From Kribbella pratensis (GTDB lineage: Bacteria; Actinomycetota; Actinomycetes; Propionibacteriales; Kribbellaceae): a stretch of 64,000 bases of DNA. Below, piece after piece: positions 1 to 8,640 of the stretch (position 1 is the stretch's first letter; every line of letters starts with the position of its first letter). A program made the position numbers and the translations under genes. The notes beneath the pieces were generated by a model. That model had not been told where the DNA came from, did not search any database, and was given only the letters and a program-made list of their open reading frames with translations. The DNA lies in assembly GCF_004365355.1 (NCBI RefSeq), contig NZ_SODP01000001.1:1061473-1125472 (forward strand). The letters are read 5' to 3'.

Positions 1-456
1 CCGAGCAGTCAGCTCTACACGCTGCCGGTGACGCCCGATCATCTGGCCGACGACGATGCGCTGCGGCTCTGTCCGACGATCTTCCAGGAGTATGTGCCCG
101 GGACGCGGCACCTGCGCGTGTTGTGCTGCGGTACGACGTCGTACGCCGTGGCGATCGATTCGCCGGATCTCGACTGGCGGCGGAACCTCGACGTACCGAT
201 CGAGCCGGTGAGCCTTGACCCGGTGATCCAGCAAGCGCTGGCGCGCGTGCTGGAACTGCTGGACCTGCGTATGGGGGTGGTCGACCTCAAACTCGATCCC
301 GACGGTCGGCCGGTCTGGCTCGAGCTGAACCCGCAAGGGCAGTTCCTGTTCGTCCAGGGTCTGACCGGCCTGGACCTCACGGCCGGCTTCGGCGATTTCC
401 TCTGCGAAGAGGCCTTGAGCGGTGCTGTCAGAGCTCGAGGTCGAACGCCAGGTTGA
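1..456 (+). CDS. ATP-grasp enzyme, C-terminal part (graspetide-maturase type), 5' truncated by window
   Basis: Only the last ~151 codons are present; the frame is open from base 1 to a TGA at 454-456. The segment carries the typical end of the ATP-grasp fold: a strand reading VVDLKLDPDGRPVWLELNPQ, in which the E and N of LELNPQ are the usual Mg-ATP ligands, followed by QFLFVQGLTGLDLT. This LELNP-QGQ-F ending is common in the ATP-grasp enzymes that crosslink ribosomal peptides (MvdD/SAV_5884-like). The precursor peptide and other partners would lie upstream, outside the window. Its 3' end overlaps the convergent toxin gene by 29 bases. The family is moderately sure; the substrate is inferred. 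Confidence 0.7.
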   Translation, partial: PSSQLYTLPVTPDHLADDDALRLCPTIFQEYVPGTRHLRVLCCGTTSYAVAIDSPDLDWRRNLDVPIEPVSLDPVIQQALARVLELLDLRMGVVDLKLDPDGRPVWLELNPQGQFLFVQGLTGLDLTAGFGDFLCEEALSGAVRARGRTPG

Positions 457-730
457 TCGCCTCGGCCAGGAGCGGCTCCTGGTCAGGGTGCAGGTGGCCG
501 ATCAGACGACCGAGCTGGGCCTTCGGAATGGTCTGGATGTTGTCGCAGGAGATCGCGCTCGGGTGATCGAGCCCGTTGTCCGGACCGACCAGTACTTCGG
601 TGGACAGCCCGCGGATCGTGCTGGTGATCGGCGCGACGGTGACGTTGGTGAGGCGAGGGCGGATCAGCTCCCGGGTCAGCACCACCACCGGCCGCGGTTT
701 GTCGAGCCGGGCGATGTGCAGCGCGCGCAT
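428..730 (-). CDS. MazF/PemK-like endoribonuclease toxin
   Basis: A 100-residue protein of the usual MazF size. It has the family's conserved start (RPVVVLTRE, residues ~13-21, with the catalytic Arg) and the later SAISCDNIQTI block (~58-68) that shapes the active site. MazF toxins cleave mRNA at short sequence motifs and are held inactive by their antitoxin. The ATG at 728-730 shares its A with the antitoxin stop codon, so translation is coupled, with antitoxin first. The 3' end overlaps the convergent ATP-grasp gene. Family assignment is strong; cleavage specificity cannot be read. Confidence 0.88.
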   Translation of the reverse strand: MRALHIARLDKPRPVVVLTRELIRPRLTNVTVAPITSTIRGLSTEVLVGPDNGLDHPSAISCDNIQTIPKAQLGRLIGHLHPDQEPLLAEAINLAFDLEL

Positions 731-966
731 CAGTCGAGATCGCTGAGCACGGTGCCCGAGACCGCGGTCGCGAGCCCGTCCAGATCGTCGTACCCACCCT
801 GCTCGCTCAGAATCGCCAGATCGCGCGCGGCCAGCTCCCGCCGACGCTCCCGCTCCATCGCCCGCGCCACCACAGACGCCCGACTCGTCGCCTTGTCGGT
901 CGCCACAAGCTCATCCATGAAGTCCACCAGCTCATCCGGCAGCCGGACCGTAATCTGCTTACTCAT
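730..966 (-). CDS. Ribbon-helix-helix antitoxin of the MazEF-like pair
   Basis: A 78-residue protein starting MSKQITVRLPDELVDFMDEL, the classic ribbon-helix-helix DNA-binding start (beta strand ITVRLP then two helices), followed by an acidic C-terminal tail that would wrap the toxin. It lies directly upstream of the toxin with a TGATG junction, the normal antitoxin-toxin order. Antitoxins of this kind also repress their own promoter. The ATG at 964-966 has no Shine-Dalgarno, but a TATGGT hexamer ends 6 nt upstream, which suggests a leaderless transcript. Confidence 0.88.
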   Translation of the reverse strand: MSKQITVRLPDELVDFMDELVATDKATSRASVVARAMERERRRELAARDLAILSEQGGYDDLDGLATAVSGTVLSDLD

Positions 967-972
967 ACCAAA

Positions 973-978
973 ACCATA
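973..978 (-). promoter_or_regulatory. Candidate -10 box (TATGGT) for antitoxin-toxin operon, leaderless
   Basis: TATGGT on the minus strand is separated by 6 nt from the antitoxin ATG. No ribosome binding site is visible in between. The position predicts a transcription start at or next to the start codon. Confidence 0.5.
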
Positions 979-1017
979 CCGCCCCGGGATTCATCTCGGT
1001 AGGGCGGTCCGACCGAC

Positions 1018-1689
1018 TCAGTTGGGGGAGAGGGTGGACCAGCTGATGAGGTCGAAGGCGGGGAGGGAGGGGAGGGCGGTGATGGCGGCCAGTTCGTTGT
1101 CGATGAGGCCTACTAGTTGGGCCAGGCGGGTGGTGACATCGGTGGCCTCGAGGAGTTTCTGGCGGTCGGGGGTCATGAGTTTCATGGCCGCGGACATCAG
1201 GTAGGACAGCGTGCTGGGGTCGTCGGGGAGTTCGCCGAGGTGCAGGCCGGGGCGGCTGATCTCGCTGACGGCCTCGGCGTACTTCCGGAAACGCTTGACC
1301 GCGACCATCGCCGTACCGAGCGGGTCGTCGCCGAGGTCGTCGTCCAGCCACTCGACGTCCGCGACCAGGTAGTCGCCGGTGCCGTCGAGCTCGGAGACCT
1401 TGAAGCGCCGGTTGCCGGTCAACGTCACCTCGACCGGGCCGTCGTCGTCCGCGTCGAGCGTGATCTCGGAGATCGTCGCCGCGCAGCCGGTCCCGTACAG
1501 CGACCGGAACACCCGCTCACCCAGCTCGTACCCGTCCCGGACGGCGAGTGCCCCGCACACCAGTTCGCCGCCGTTCTCGACCAGGTCGCGGACCACCGCG
1601 CGGCCCTGGACGTCGGTCACCGGAATCGGGAGCACCAGCCCGGGAAAGATCACCGTGTCGACAGTGAGCAACGGCAGGCGGGAGTCCAT
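1018..1689 (-). CDS. LON peptidase substrate-binding domain protein
   Basis: A 223-residue protein that starts MDSRLPLLTVDTVIFPGLVLPIPV, the diagnostic opening of the LON N-terminal (LAN/PUA-like) domain. No AAA or protease domain follows, so this is the stand-alone form common in actinobacteria, where it is found near his genes. Its role is not established; these domains bind polypeptide substrates. A TAGGCT box ends 7 nt upstream of the ATG (1687-1689) and there is no Shine-Dalgarno. It is divergent from hisD. Confidence 0.85.
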   Translation of the reverse strand: MDSRLPLLTVDTVIFPGLVLPIPVTDVQGRAVVRDLVENGGELVCGALAVRDGYELGERVFRSLYGTGCAATISEITLDADDDGPVEVTLTGNRRFKVSELDGTGDYLVADVEWLDDDLGDDPLGTAMVAVKRFRKYAEAVSEISRPGLHLGELPDDPSTLSYLMSAAMKLMTPDRQKLLEATDVTTRLAQLVGLIDNELAAITALPSLPAFDLISWSTLSPN

Positions 1690-1696
1690 ACAACGG

Positions 1697-1702
1697 AGCC
1701 TA
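1697..1702 (-). promoter_or_regulatory. Candidate -10 box (TAGGCT) for LON-domain gene, leaderless
   Basis: TAGGCT on the minus strand lies 7 nt before the ATG at 1689, and no Shine-Dalgarno intervenes. Confidence 0.5.
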
Positions 1703-1778
1703 GGCCATCCACTTGACCATTACGCGGGGTGACAGCCCGGCTTGTGGATACGGCGCAGGGACGACGGGCCCTCACCAC

Positions 1779-1784
1779 TAGACT
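1779..1784 (+). promoter_or_regulatory. Candidate -10 box (TAGACT) for his operon, leaderless
   Basis: TAGACT ends 6 nt before the hisD ATG at 1791. There is no purine-rich ribosome site between them. No clear -35 box is seen 17-18 nt upstream. Confidence 0.5.
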
Positions 1785-1790
1785 GACGGC

Positions 1791-3104
1791 ATGATTCGCC
1801 GCGTCGACCTGCGGGGCCGAGTGGCAGCCGGAGAGGTCCTGAACCTCGAAGCCCTGGTCCCCCGAGCCGTGTTCGACGTCGAGGCAGCTCTCGACGTCGT
1901 CCGACCCATCTGCCTGGACGTCCGCCATCGCGGCCTCGAGGCGATCAGGGAGTACGGCGAGAAGTTCGACCATGTGCGCGTCGAGGACATCCGGGTCCCG
2001 GCCGAGGCGCTGAAGACCGCGCTCGAGGAGCTCGACCCCGAGGTGCGCAGCGCGTTCGAGGAGTCGATCCGCCGCGTCCGTGAAGTCAGCCAGGACGAGC
2101 TCACCCCTGACATCGCCTCCGAGCCCGCACCAGGCGGCCGGGTGACCCAGCGCTTCGTGCCGGTCCAGCGGGTGGGCCTGTACGTGCCGGGCGGCCGCGC
2201 GCCGCTGGCGTCTTCAGTGGTAATGAACGTCGTTCCGGCGCAGGTGGCCGGCGTGCCGTCCCTGGCTGTCGCATCCCCGCCGCAGAAGGAGTTCGGCGGT
2301 CTGCCGCACCCGACGGTGCTGGCCGTGTGCGCGCTGCTCGGGATCGACGAGGTCTACGCGATGGGCGGCGCCCAGGCGATCGCCGGGTTCGCGTACGGCT
2401 TCGACGGCTGCCGCAAGGTCAACCTGATCACGGGTCCGGGCAACATCTACGTCGTCGCCGCCAAGCGCGAGCTGCTGGGCGAGGTCGGCATCGACTCCGA
2501 GGCCGGCCCGACCGAGATCGCGATCCTGGCCGACGACACCGCCGACCCGAAGCACGTCGCCGCCGACCTGATCAGCCAGGCCGAGCACGACCCGATGGCA
2601 GCCAGCGTCCTCGTCACACCGAGCGAGGTCCTCGCGGCAGCTGTCGAAGCCGAGCTGCCGACCCAGGTCGCGCAGACCAAGCACCACGAGCGCGTCGCCG
2701 AGGCCCTGGCCGGTCAGCAGTCTGCCGTCGTGCTGGTTGACGATCTCGACCAGGGCACCGCGGTCGTCGATGCGTACGCCGCGGAGCACCTCGAGATCCA
2801 GACCGTCGACGCGGAGGAGCGGGCGGGGCTGATCACCAACGCCGGCGCGATCTTCGTCGGCGGCTGGTCGCCGGTGTCACTCGGCGACTACTGCGCCGGG
2901 TCCAACCACGTCCTCCCGACGGCCGGTTGTGCCTGCCACTCGTCCGGCCTGTCCGTGCGCAGCTTCCTGAAGGCGGTCCACGTCGTCAACTACTCCCGCG
3001 ACGCGCTGCACGAGGTCGCCGGCCACGTGCTCGCGCTCGCCCACGCCGAGGACCTTCCGGCCCACGGCGCCGCCGTTTCCGCCCGATTCCCCGGAGAGCA
3101 CTGA
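1791..3104 (+). CDS. hisD: Histidinol dehydrogenase HisD
   Basis: Catalyses the last two steps of histidine synthesis, oxidising L-histidinol to L-histidine with two NAD+ in the cytoplasm. The 437-residue length is typical. The zinc site is visible as Q263, H266, D366 and H425, and the catalytic pair as E332-H333 in AEHLEI. The NAD-site motif [13 protein letters not shown] is at 214-226. It is first gene of hisDCBH: its TGA (3102-3104) overlaps the hisC ATG by one base. The start is preceded by a -10-like box, not a Shine-Dalgarno. Confidence 0.98.
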   Translation: MIRRVDLRGRVAAGEVLNLEALVPRAVFDVEAALDVVRPICLDVRHRGLEAIREYGEKFDHVRVEDIRVPAEALKTALEELDPEVRSAFEESIRRVREVSQDELTPDIASEPAPGGRVTQRFVPVQRVGLYVPGGRAPLASSVVMNVVPAQVAGVPSLAVASPPQKEFGGLPHPTVLAVCALLGIDEVYAMGGAQAIAGFAYGFDGCRKVNLITGPGNIYVVAAKRELLGEVGIDSEAGPTEIAILADDTADPKHVAADLISQAEHDPMAASVLVTPSEVLAAAVEAELPTQVAQTKHHERVAEALAGQQSAVVLVDDLDQGTAVVDAYAAEHLEIQTVDAEERAGLITNAGAIFVGGWSPVSLGDYCAGSNHVLPTAGCACHSSGLSVRSFLKAVHVVNYSRDALHEVAGHVLALAHAEDLPAHGAAVSARFPGEH

Positions 3105-4222
3105 TGGGCCGTTTCGACGGGCTGCCGATCCGCGACGAGCTGAAGAGCTTCGAGCCGTACGGCGCCCCGCAGCTCGACGTACCCGTCCTGCTCAACGTCA
3201 ACGAGAACCCGTATCCGGCGAGCGAGGAGACCGTCGCGGACATCGCTGCCGCGGTGGCGGTCGCCGCCCGCGGGATGAACCGCTACCCGGACCGCGAGTT
3301 CATGGACCTGCGCGCGGACCTCGCGGCGTACCTGGCCCGTGAGTCCGGCGCCCAGCTCGCCCCCGAGCAGATCTGGGCGGCGAATGGGTCCAACGAGGTC
3401 ATGCTGCACATCCTGCAGGCCTTCGGCGGCCCCGGTCGTACGGCGCTGTCGTTCGCCCCGACGTACTCGATGTATCCGGAGTACGCGCGGGACACGAACA
3501 CGGCCTGGGTCGCCGGCCGCCGGGCCGAGGACTTCACCCTCGACCAGAGCAAGGCGCTGGCCGCGATCTCCCGGCACCACCCGTCGGTCGTGCTGCTGGC
3601 CTCGCCCAACAACCCGACCGGGACGGCGCTGCCGATCGAGGTGGTCGAGGCGATCGCGGCCCGGACCGCGGCGCTGGGTTCGGTCCTCGTGGTCGACGAG
3701 GCGTACGCCGAGTTCCGCCGCGCCGGCACTCCGAGCGCGGTCTCGCTGCTGCCGTCGTACCCGAATCTCGCCGTCGCACGGACGATGTCGAAGGCGTTCG
3801 CGATGGCCGGCGGGCGGGTCGGATACCTTGCCGCGAGCAAGCAGTTCGTCGACGCACTGCGGATCGTCCGCCTGCCGTACCACTTGTCCGCGGTGACGCA
3901 GGCAGTCGCGCGGGCCGCGCTGCGGCACTCCGACGAGCTGCTCGGCCGGGTCGAGCAGCTGCGGGTCGAGCGCGACGAGACCGTCGACTGGCTGCGCGCG
4001 CAGGGCCTGCGCGCGGTCGACTCCGACGCGAACTTCGTGCTGTTCGGCACCTTCGCCGACCGGCACGCGGTCTGGCAGGCGTTGCTCGACGACGGCGTAC
4101 TGATCCGTGAGACCGGACCCGACGGCTGGCTGCGGGTCTCGATCGGCACCAGCGAGGAGATGGCCGCGTTCCGGGCTTCGCTGGAGCGCATCCTCAAGAC
4201 AGACACTGGAAGGCTGACATGA
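3104..4222 (+). CDS. hisC: Histidinol-phosphate aminotransferase HisC
   Basis: PLP enzyme converting imidazole acetol phosphate plus glutamate to histidinol phosphate. It has 372 residues, class II aminotransferase fold. Seen motifs: [10 protein letters not shown] near the N terminus, SPNNPTG at 167-173, DEAY at 198-201 with the Asp that contacts the pyridine nitrogen, and the PLP lysine K230 in [16 protein letters not shown]. The frame stays open upstream, but the ATG at 3104 that overlaps the hisD stop gives the family start [13 protein letters not shown]. Its stop overlaps the hisB ATG (ATGA, 4219-4222). Confidence 0.97.
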   Translation: MGRFDGLPIRDELKSFEPYGAPQLDVPVLLNVNENPYPASEETVADIAAAVAVAARGMNRYPDREFMDLRADLAAYLARESGAQLAPEQIWAANGSNEVMLHILQAFGGPGRTALSFAPTYSMYPEYARDTNTAWVAGRRAEDFTLDQSKALAAISRHHPSVVLLASPNNPTGTALPIEVVEAIAARTAALGSVLVVDEAYAEFRRAGTPSAVSLLPSYPNLAVARTMSKAFAMAGGRVGYLAASKQFVDALRIVRLPYHLSAVTQAVARAALRHSDELLGRVEQLRVERDETVDWLRAQGLRAVDSDANFVLFGTFADRHAVWQALLDDGVLIRETGPDGWLRVSIGTSEEMAAFRASLERILKTDTGRLT

Positions 4223-4818
4223 CGCGCACTGGCCGGATCGACCGGGAGACCAGCGAGTCCAAGGTCCTGGTCGAGCTCGACCTGGACGGCACCGGTCGGG
4301 CCGATATCTCGACCGGCGTCGGGTTCTACGACCACATGCTCAACGCGCTGGCCAAGCACGCGCTGCTCGACCTGCACGTCAACACCGTCGGCGATCTCGA
4401 GATCGACGCGCACCACACCGTCGAGGACACCGCGATCGGCATCGGCCAGGCTTTGAAGGAAGCGCTGGGTGACAAGCGCGGCATCCGGCGCTTCGGCGAC
4501 GCGACCGTTCCGCTGGACGAGGCGCTCGTGCACTGCACGGTCGACCTGTCCGGCCGGCCGTACTGCGTGCACACCGGCGAGCCCGACGGTCAGGTCTACG
4601 CGATCATCGGCGGCGACTACGCCGGTTCGCTGACCCAGCACGTGTTCGAGACGCTCGCGTTCAACGCCGCGATCTGCATCCACATCCGGGTGCTGTCCGG
4701 TCGCGACCCGCACCACATCGTCGAGGCCCAGTTCAAGGCGTTCGCCCGCGCCCTGCGGGCCGCCGCCGAGCTCGACCCGCGGCAGCCGGGCATCCCGTCG
4801 ACCAAGGGCGCCCTGTGA
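4219..4818 (+). CDS. hisB: Imidazoleglycerol-phosphate dehydratase HisB
   Basis: Dehydrates imidazole glycerol phosphate to imidazole acetol phosphate. The 199-residue monofunctional form lacks the histidinol-phosphatase domain of the E. coli fusion. The two metal-binding HHxxE repeats of the dimanganese site are present: HHTVED at 65-70 and HHIVEA at 165-170. Translation is coupled on both sides, by ATGA with hisC and GTGA with hisH. Confidence 0.98.
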   Translation: MTRTGRIDRETSESKVLVELDLDGTGRADISTGVGFYDHMLNALAKHALLDLHVNTVGDLEIDAHHTVEDTAIGIGQALKEALGDKRGIRRFGDATVPLDEALVHCTVDLSGRPYCVHTGEPDGQVYAIIGGDYAGSLTQHVFETLAFNAAICIHIRVLSGRDPHHIVEAQFKAFARALRAAAELDPRQPGIPSTKGAL

Positions 4819-5456
4819 CGAAGAAGGTCGTCCTCCTCGACTACGGCTCGGGGAACATCCGATCGGGGGAGCGGGCACTCCAGCGCGTCGGCGCGGACGT
4901 GACAGTGACCTCGGATTTCGATCAGGCCTGCAACGCCGACGGCCTGCTGGTTCCGGGCGTCGGGGCGTTCGAGGCCTGCATGACCGGTCTGACTGCCGTT
5001 CGCGGTGATGTCGCGGTGGATCGGCGGCTCAGCGGCGGTCGGCCGGTGCTCGGCATCTGCGTCGGCATGCAGATCCTGTTCGCGCGCGGCATCGAGCACG
5101 GCGTCGAGACCGACGGCTGCGACCAATGGCCCGGCACCGTCGAGCGCCTGCAGCCGGAGGAGGCCCAGCCGGTCCCGCACATGGGCTGGAACACGGTCGA
5201 CGTGCCGTCCGGCAGCACGCTGTTCGACGGCATCGAGAAGGACCGGTTCTACTTCGTCCATTCGTACGGCGTCCGCCGCTGGGAGCTCGTCGACACGCGC
5301 GAGTCGGTGTCCCCGCTGGTCACCTGGACGACGTACGGCGGAGACCGCTTCGTCGCCGCCGTCGAGAACGGCCCGCTCACCGCCACGCAGTTCCACCCCG
5401 AGAAGTCCGGCGACGCCGGCGCCACTCTCCTGGAGAACTGGGTCCGCTCGCTCTAG
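4815..5456 (+). CDS. hisH: Imidazole glycerol phosphate synthase glutaminase subunit HisH
   Basis: Releases ammonia from glutamine for the HisF cyclase. It has 213 residues of class I glutamine amidotransferase fold. The triad is C82 (GICVGMQ), H194 and E196 (FHPEKSGD), and the PGVGAF block at ~47-52 is present. It starts at GTG 4815 inside the hisB stop. Its partner HisF and HisA are not in the window: the operon is interrupted here by a convergent gene whose stop codon lies in the same CTAG (5453-5456). Confidence 0.97.
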   Translation: MTKKVVLLDYGSGNIRSGERALQRVGADVTVTSDFDQACNADGLLVPGVGAFEACMTGLTAVRGDVAVDRRLSGGRPVLGICVGMQILFARGIEHGVETDGCDQWPGTVERLQPEEAQPVPHMGWNTVDVPSGSTLFDGIEKDRFYFVHSYGVRRWELVDTRESVSPLVTWTTYGGDRFVAAVENGPLTATQFHPEKSGDAGATLLENWVRSL

Positions 5457-5860
5457 GCGCCTGGGAAGGCGACCGGTGCGCCGCCCCAGACCAGCTGGCT
5501 GTTCGCAGTGCCGAGCAGGGCCTCGATGGCCCATGCGCGGACGGCGGGTTGTTCGGCGGCCTCGATCAGGTCGCCGTACACCGCGGCGATCCGGCGCTCG
5601 ATGACCAGGACCAGCGCGGTGGCCGTTGCGGCGTTCGTGACCGCTTGGGGGAGGTCGTACGCCGGTTCGGCCGCCACCGGGGTCTTGCCGGCGGAGACGA
5701 GCAGCGCGCTCAGGTGATCGCGGTTGTCGCGATGCCGGGCGAACGTGTCGGTCGCCTCCTGGAACCTGGCACCGTTGAGCTTGCCGCCGGCCACGCCCAC
5801 GCCGTACAACGCCGCATGCTCACCGGCGAGAGCGGCCTGCAGGGCATCCACCTGATTCAC
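5453..5860 (-). CDS. Ferritin-like domain protein (DUF4439 type)
   Basis: A 135-residue, mostly helical protein starting at GTG 5858-5860 ([20 protein letters not shown]), which overlaps the lipoprotein stop as GTGA. The E14-H15 early helix motif and a second helix with E88-R-R fit the ferritin-like four-helix proteins annotated DUF4439 in actinobacteria, which sit next to rimP-nusA. Metal binding and function are unproven. A longer in-frame reading upstream would run inside the lipoprotein gene and is rejected. It ends in a CTAG shared with hisH. Confidence 0.75.
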   Translation of the reverse strand: MNQVDALQAALAGEHAALYGVGVAGGKLNGARFQEATDTFARHRDNRDHLSALLVSAGKTPVAAEPAYDLPQAVTNAATATALVLVIERRIAAVYGDLIEAAEQPAVRAWAIEALLGTANSQLVWGGAPVAFPGA

Positions 5861-6411
5861 GATTTGTCCCTCTTCTTCGGCGGAGTCAGCGTGGAGCTCA
5901 GCTGGGTCTGGGCGGCGGCGATCTCGGCGAGCAGGCGGGCCGGTGGGCCGGACAGCTTGGCTGCGGCCGCTGCGTTCGTGGCCGCCGCGGCCGCCTCCCG
6001 AGTGGCGAGCGTCGTCAGCGCGGCCACCGAGGAGGTAGGCACCACGACGGCCTTCGCAGCCTTGGCCGCAACGCCGTCGGTCTCCTTCAGCTTCACCAGG
6101 TGACTCGCGTGGTACTTCGCCCCCGCCGCGAGCTGGGCCCGCAGTGCGGGGAACTTGCGGCTGACGTTTGCGTAGAGCTGGGACAATTGAGTCACCTGGG
6201 TCGCCGCCACAGTGAGCGCCGCGACGACTGCCGGATCCGTGGTCGGAGTCTCCCCGGCCGGGTTCTGGGAGGACGACGGCCCGCCGTTGACGGCACCCGG
6301 CGTACCGGCCCCGGCGGCAGCGTCGTCCTTGCAACCGGTCAGCGCGACCGCGCCAGGGACGAGGACGGCAGTCACGACGGCGGCGCGTCGGGTCAGGCGG
6401 CGTTCGAGCAC
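5857..6411 (-). CDS. Secreted lipoprotein, alanine-rich
   Basis: 184 residues: a positively charged start (MLERRLTRR), a hydrophobic stretch, and a lipobox ALTGC with lipidated Cys at 27, followed by a low-complexity Ala/Gly/Ser/Thr linker and helical Ala-rich repeats. It is probably anchored on the outer face of the membrane. It is coupled (GTGA) to the ferritin-like gene downstream, so the two probably work together; the role is unknown. The GTG start at 6409-6411 is preceded by a TATCGT box ending 6 nt upstream. Confidence 0.75.
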   Translation of the reverse strand: MLERRLTRRAAVVTAVLVPGAVALTGCKDDAAAGAGTPGAVNGGPSSSQNPAGETPTTDPAVVAALTVAATQVTQLSQLYANVSRKFPALRAQLAAGAKYHASHLVKLKETDGVAAKAAKAVVVPTSSVAALTTLATREAAAAATNAAAAAKLSGPPARLLAEIAAAQTQLSSTLTPPKKRDKS

Positions 6412-6417
6412 GCCGGA

Positions 6418-6423
6418 ACGATA
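6418..6423 (-). promoter_or_regulatory. Candidate -10 box (TATCGT) for lipoprotein operon, leaderless
   Basis: TATCGT on the minus strand is 6 nt from the GTG start at 6411; no Shine-Dalgarno lies between. Confidence 0.45.
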
Positions 6424-6563
6424 CCCGGTGACGCGCCGACACCGGCCTGGGACGAGCCGGTGACCCGGATCGCGGGACCGGCCGGATAGGGTGGGCTACT
6501 GCCCTTGGCGCGACCGCCTCGGGTGGAACGGGTGCACAACTGGAGAGAGAGGCAGGTCAACCT

Positions 6564-7109
6564 GTGAGCCGAAAGCCAGACCAGACGGGCCACACGGACA
6601 CCACGAGCCTCGAGAACTTCCTGCGGCCGATCGTCGAGCAGTTCGGCTGCGACCTGGAGGCCGCGGACGTGACACCGGCCGGCCGCCGCCGGCTGCTGCG
6701 CGTCCTCGTCGACCGCGACGGCGGGATCAGCCTCGACGACGTCGCCGACGTCACGCGGGCCATCTCCAAGGCGCTCGACACCGACGACATCATGGGCGAC
6801 GGCGCGTACACGCTCGAGGTTTCGAGCCCAGGCGTCGACCGGCCGTTGACCCTGCCCCGGCACTGGCGCCGCAACGTGAAGCGCCTGGTCGCCGTCACGC
6901 TGAACTCAGGTGGCAAGGTGACCGGCCGGATCAAGTCCGCCTCCGACGAGGCGGCCGAGCTGGACGTGAACGGCAAGGCGCGGACGATCGCGTACGCCGA
7001 TGTGGCCAAGGCCAAGGTCCAGATCGAGTTCAACCGGGCTGCCGGCAACGACACTGAGACATTTGACGGCGTAGAAACACCTGCCGACGGCACGGTGGAG
7101 GAGAACTGA
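6564..7109 (+). CDS. rimP: Ribosome maturation factor RimP
   Basis: Assists 30S subunit assembly. It has 181 residues with the RimP N-terminal alpha/beta domain ([18 protein letters not shown]) and the conserved block [15 protein letters not shown] at ~84-98, then the Sm-like C-terminal domain. A GTG start at 6564 fits an upstream GAGAGAGGCAGG ribosome site. It opens the rimP-nusA-ylxR-infB-rbfA-truB cluster and ends one base before the nusA ATG. Confidence 0.95.
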   Translation: MSRKPDQTGHTDTTSLENFLRPIVEQFGCDLEAADVTPAGRRRLLRVLVDRDGGISLDDVADVTRAISKALDTDDIMGDGAYTLEVSSPGVDRPLTLPRHWRRNVKRLVAVTLNSGGKVTGRIKSASDEAAELDVNGKARTIAYADVAKAKVQIEFNRAAGNDTETFDGVETPADGTVEEN

Positions 7110-7110
7110 C

Positions 7111-8103
7111 ATGGACATCGACATGGCCGTACTGCGGTCGCTCGAACGGGAGAAGGACATCGCCCTCGAGGTCGTCGTCGAGGCGATCGAGGCGGCGCTG
7201 CTGGTCGCGTACCACCGGACCGAGGGAGCCCAGCAGCACGCCCGGGTCGAGCTCGACCGCAAGACCGGGCACGTGACGGTGTTCGCGCGCGAACTGGCCG
7301 AGGACGGCACCCTGGCCCGCGAGTACGACGACACGCCGGCCGACTTCGGCCGGATCGCGGCCACCACGGCCAAGCAGATCATCCTGCAGCGGCTGCGCGA
7401 CGCCGAGGACGAGGTCCGGTACGGCGAGTTCTCCGGCAAGGAGGGCGACATCGTCTCCGGCGTCGTCCAGCAGGGCCGCGACCCGCGGTCGGTGATGGTC
7501 GACCTCGGCAAGATCGAGGCCGTGCTGCCGGCGCCCGAGCAGGTGCCGGGGGAGAAGTACGAGCATGGCTCCCGCCTCCGGGTGTACGTCGTCGGCGTCC
7601 GCAAGGGCTTCAAGGGCCCGCAGATCACGGTCAGCCGGACCCACCCGAACCTGGTCAAGAAGCTGTTCGCGCTCGAGGTCCCGGAGATCGCCGACGGAAC
7701 GGTGGAGATCACCGCGATCGCGCGTGAGGCCGGTCACCGGACCAAGATCGCCGTCCGGACGCTGAACCCGTCGGTGAACGGGAAAGGCGCCTGCATCGGG
7801 CCGATGGGTCAGCGGGTGCGCAACATCATGCACGAGCTGCACGGCGAGAAGATCGACATCATCGACCACAGCGACGACCCGGCGACCTTCGTCGGGAATG
7901 CGCTGTCCCCGGCGCAGGTTACGTCTGTGGAGGTGGTCGACGCCGCGGCCCGTGCCGCGCGCGTCGTCGTCCCCGACTATCAGCTGTCGCTCGCGATCGG
8001 CAAGGAAGGGCAGAACGCCCGCCTCGCCGCCCGGCTCACCGGCTGGCGGATCGACATCCGGCCGGATACCGATGTGACGCCTGAGCCGGAGAAGGTAGAC
8101 TGA
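7111..8103 (+). CDS. nusA: Transcription termination/antitermination factor NusA
   Basis: Binds RNA polymerase and nascent RNA to tune pausing, termination and rRNA antitermination. It has 330 residues: N-terminal polymerase-binding domain (~1-105), S1 domain (~110-180) and two KH domains (KH1 around [16 protein letters not shown]2 around [16 protein letters not shown]). The C-terminal acidic repeats of E. coli NusA are absent, as is normal in actinobacteria. ATG at 7111 directly follows rimP. Confidence 0.97.
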   Translation: MDIDMAVLRSLEREKDIALEVVVEAIEAALLVAYHRTEGAQQHARVELDRKTGHVTVFARELAEDGTLAREYDDTPADFGRIAATTAKQIILQRLRDAEDEVRYGEFSGKEGDIVSGVVQQGRDPRSVMVDLGKIEAVLPAPEQVPGEKYEHGSRLRVYVVGVRKGFKGPQITVSRTHPNLVKKLFALEVPEIADGTVEITAIAREAGHRTKIAVRTLNPSVNGKGACIGPMGQRVRNIMHELHGEKIDIIDHSDDPATFVGNALSPAQVTSVEVVDAAARAARVVVPDYQLSLAIGKEGQNARLAARLTGWRIDIRPDTDVTPEPEKVD

Positions 8104-8148
8104 TCTCTCGGTCGGTCGACTGAGTCGCAACCACACCCTGAGGTACCA

Positions 8149-8445
8149 GTGACAAAGAGTGCGGACGCGCGCCCTGGCAAAGCCCGGGAGCGCACCTGCA
8201 TCGGGTGCCGGAAGCGGTCCAGTCCGGCTGACTTGCTGCGGATGACGGTGTCCGGAGGACCAGGAAGTCTCACGGTTCTCCCGGATCCCGATCGTCGGGC
8301 ACCCGGCCGCGGAGCGCACCTGCACCCGGCGACCGAGTGCTTCGACCTCGCGGTCCGGCGCAAGGCGTTCCCACGGGCCTTCAAGGTCCCGGGGCCGCTC
8401 GACGTGACCGGGCTGCGGGAGTACGTCGCGCAGCGTGATATGTAA
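8149..8445 (+). CDS. YlxR family RNA-binding protein
   Basis: A 98-residue DUF448 protein. Its signature RTCIGCRKRSSPADLLR (15-31) and GRGAHLHP (~54-61) are the conserved faces of the YlxR fold, which binds RNA and in some bacteria modulates RNase P. Its place between nusA and infB is conserved. The start used is GTG 8149. The 195 bp between it and infB hold two hairpins and a set of mini-ORFs. Confidence 0.92.
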   Translation: MTKSADARPGKARERTCIGCRKRSSPADLLRMTVSGGPGSLTVLPDPDRRAPGRGAHLHPATECFDLAVRRKAFPRAFKVPGPLDVTGLREYVAQRDM

Positions 8446-8474
8446 GAAGCTGTAAGAAGTAAGGCAGGACAAAC

Positions 8475-8518
8475 GGCGGCCACCCGGCCGCCCACGACGG
8501 TGCGACCGTGCCGTCGTG
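8475..8518 (+). other. Two adjacent hairpins in the ylxR-infB spacer
   Basis: Hairpin 1 has arms GGCGGCC (8475-8481) and GGCCGCC (8486-8492) with loop ACCC. Hairpin 2 has arms CACGACGG (8493-8500) and CCGTCGTG (8511-8518) with a 10-nt loop. Both are perfect. They could slow RNase, weakly terminate, or fold with the mini-ORF region just downstream. No T-tract follows, so strong intrinsic termination is unlikely. Confidence 0.5.
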
Positions 8519-8523
8519 ACGAC

Positions 8524-8604
8524 ATGAAGGCGGGTCATCGACTCATGACCACTCGATGAGTGTCGAACGATGAGTGCAATGCGATGAGCATGTACGTCAA
8601 CTAA
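8524..8604 (+). other. Chain of four overlapping mini-ORFs in the infB leader
   Basis: Four tiny reading frames follow one another, each ATG overlapping the previous stop as ATGA: 8524-8559 (MKAGHRLMTTR, or from 8545 MTTR), 8556-8573 (MSVER), 8570-8587 (MSAMR) and 8584-8604 (MSMYVN, stop TAA). The linked starts are exactly 14 nt apart (8556, 8570, 8584), reflecting a repeated CGATGAGTG-like unit. The infB GTG lies 36 nt after the last stop. Ribosomes could hand over by reinitiation toward infB. The arrangement is seen directly; the regulatory role is inference. Confidence 0.55.
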
Positions 8605-8640
8605 CGGTCCGCGCCCCAGGCTCGGACCAGAGGGAGAGTA

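Noticed and set aside
5861..6442. N-terminal extension of the ferritin-like gene
   Set aside because: It would overlap the lipoprotein gene in another frame and is Arg-rich shadow sequence; the GTGA-coupled GTG start is better.
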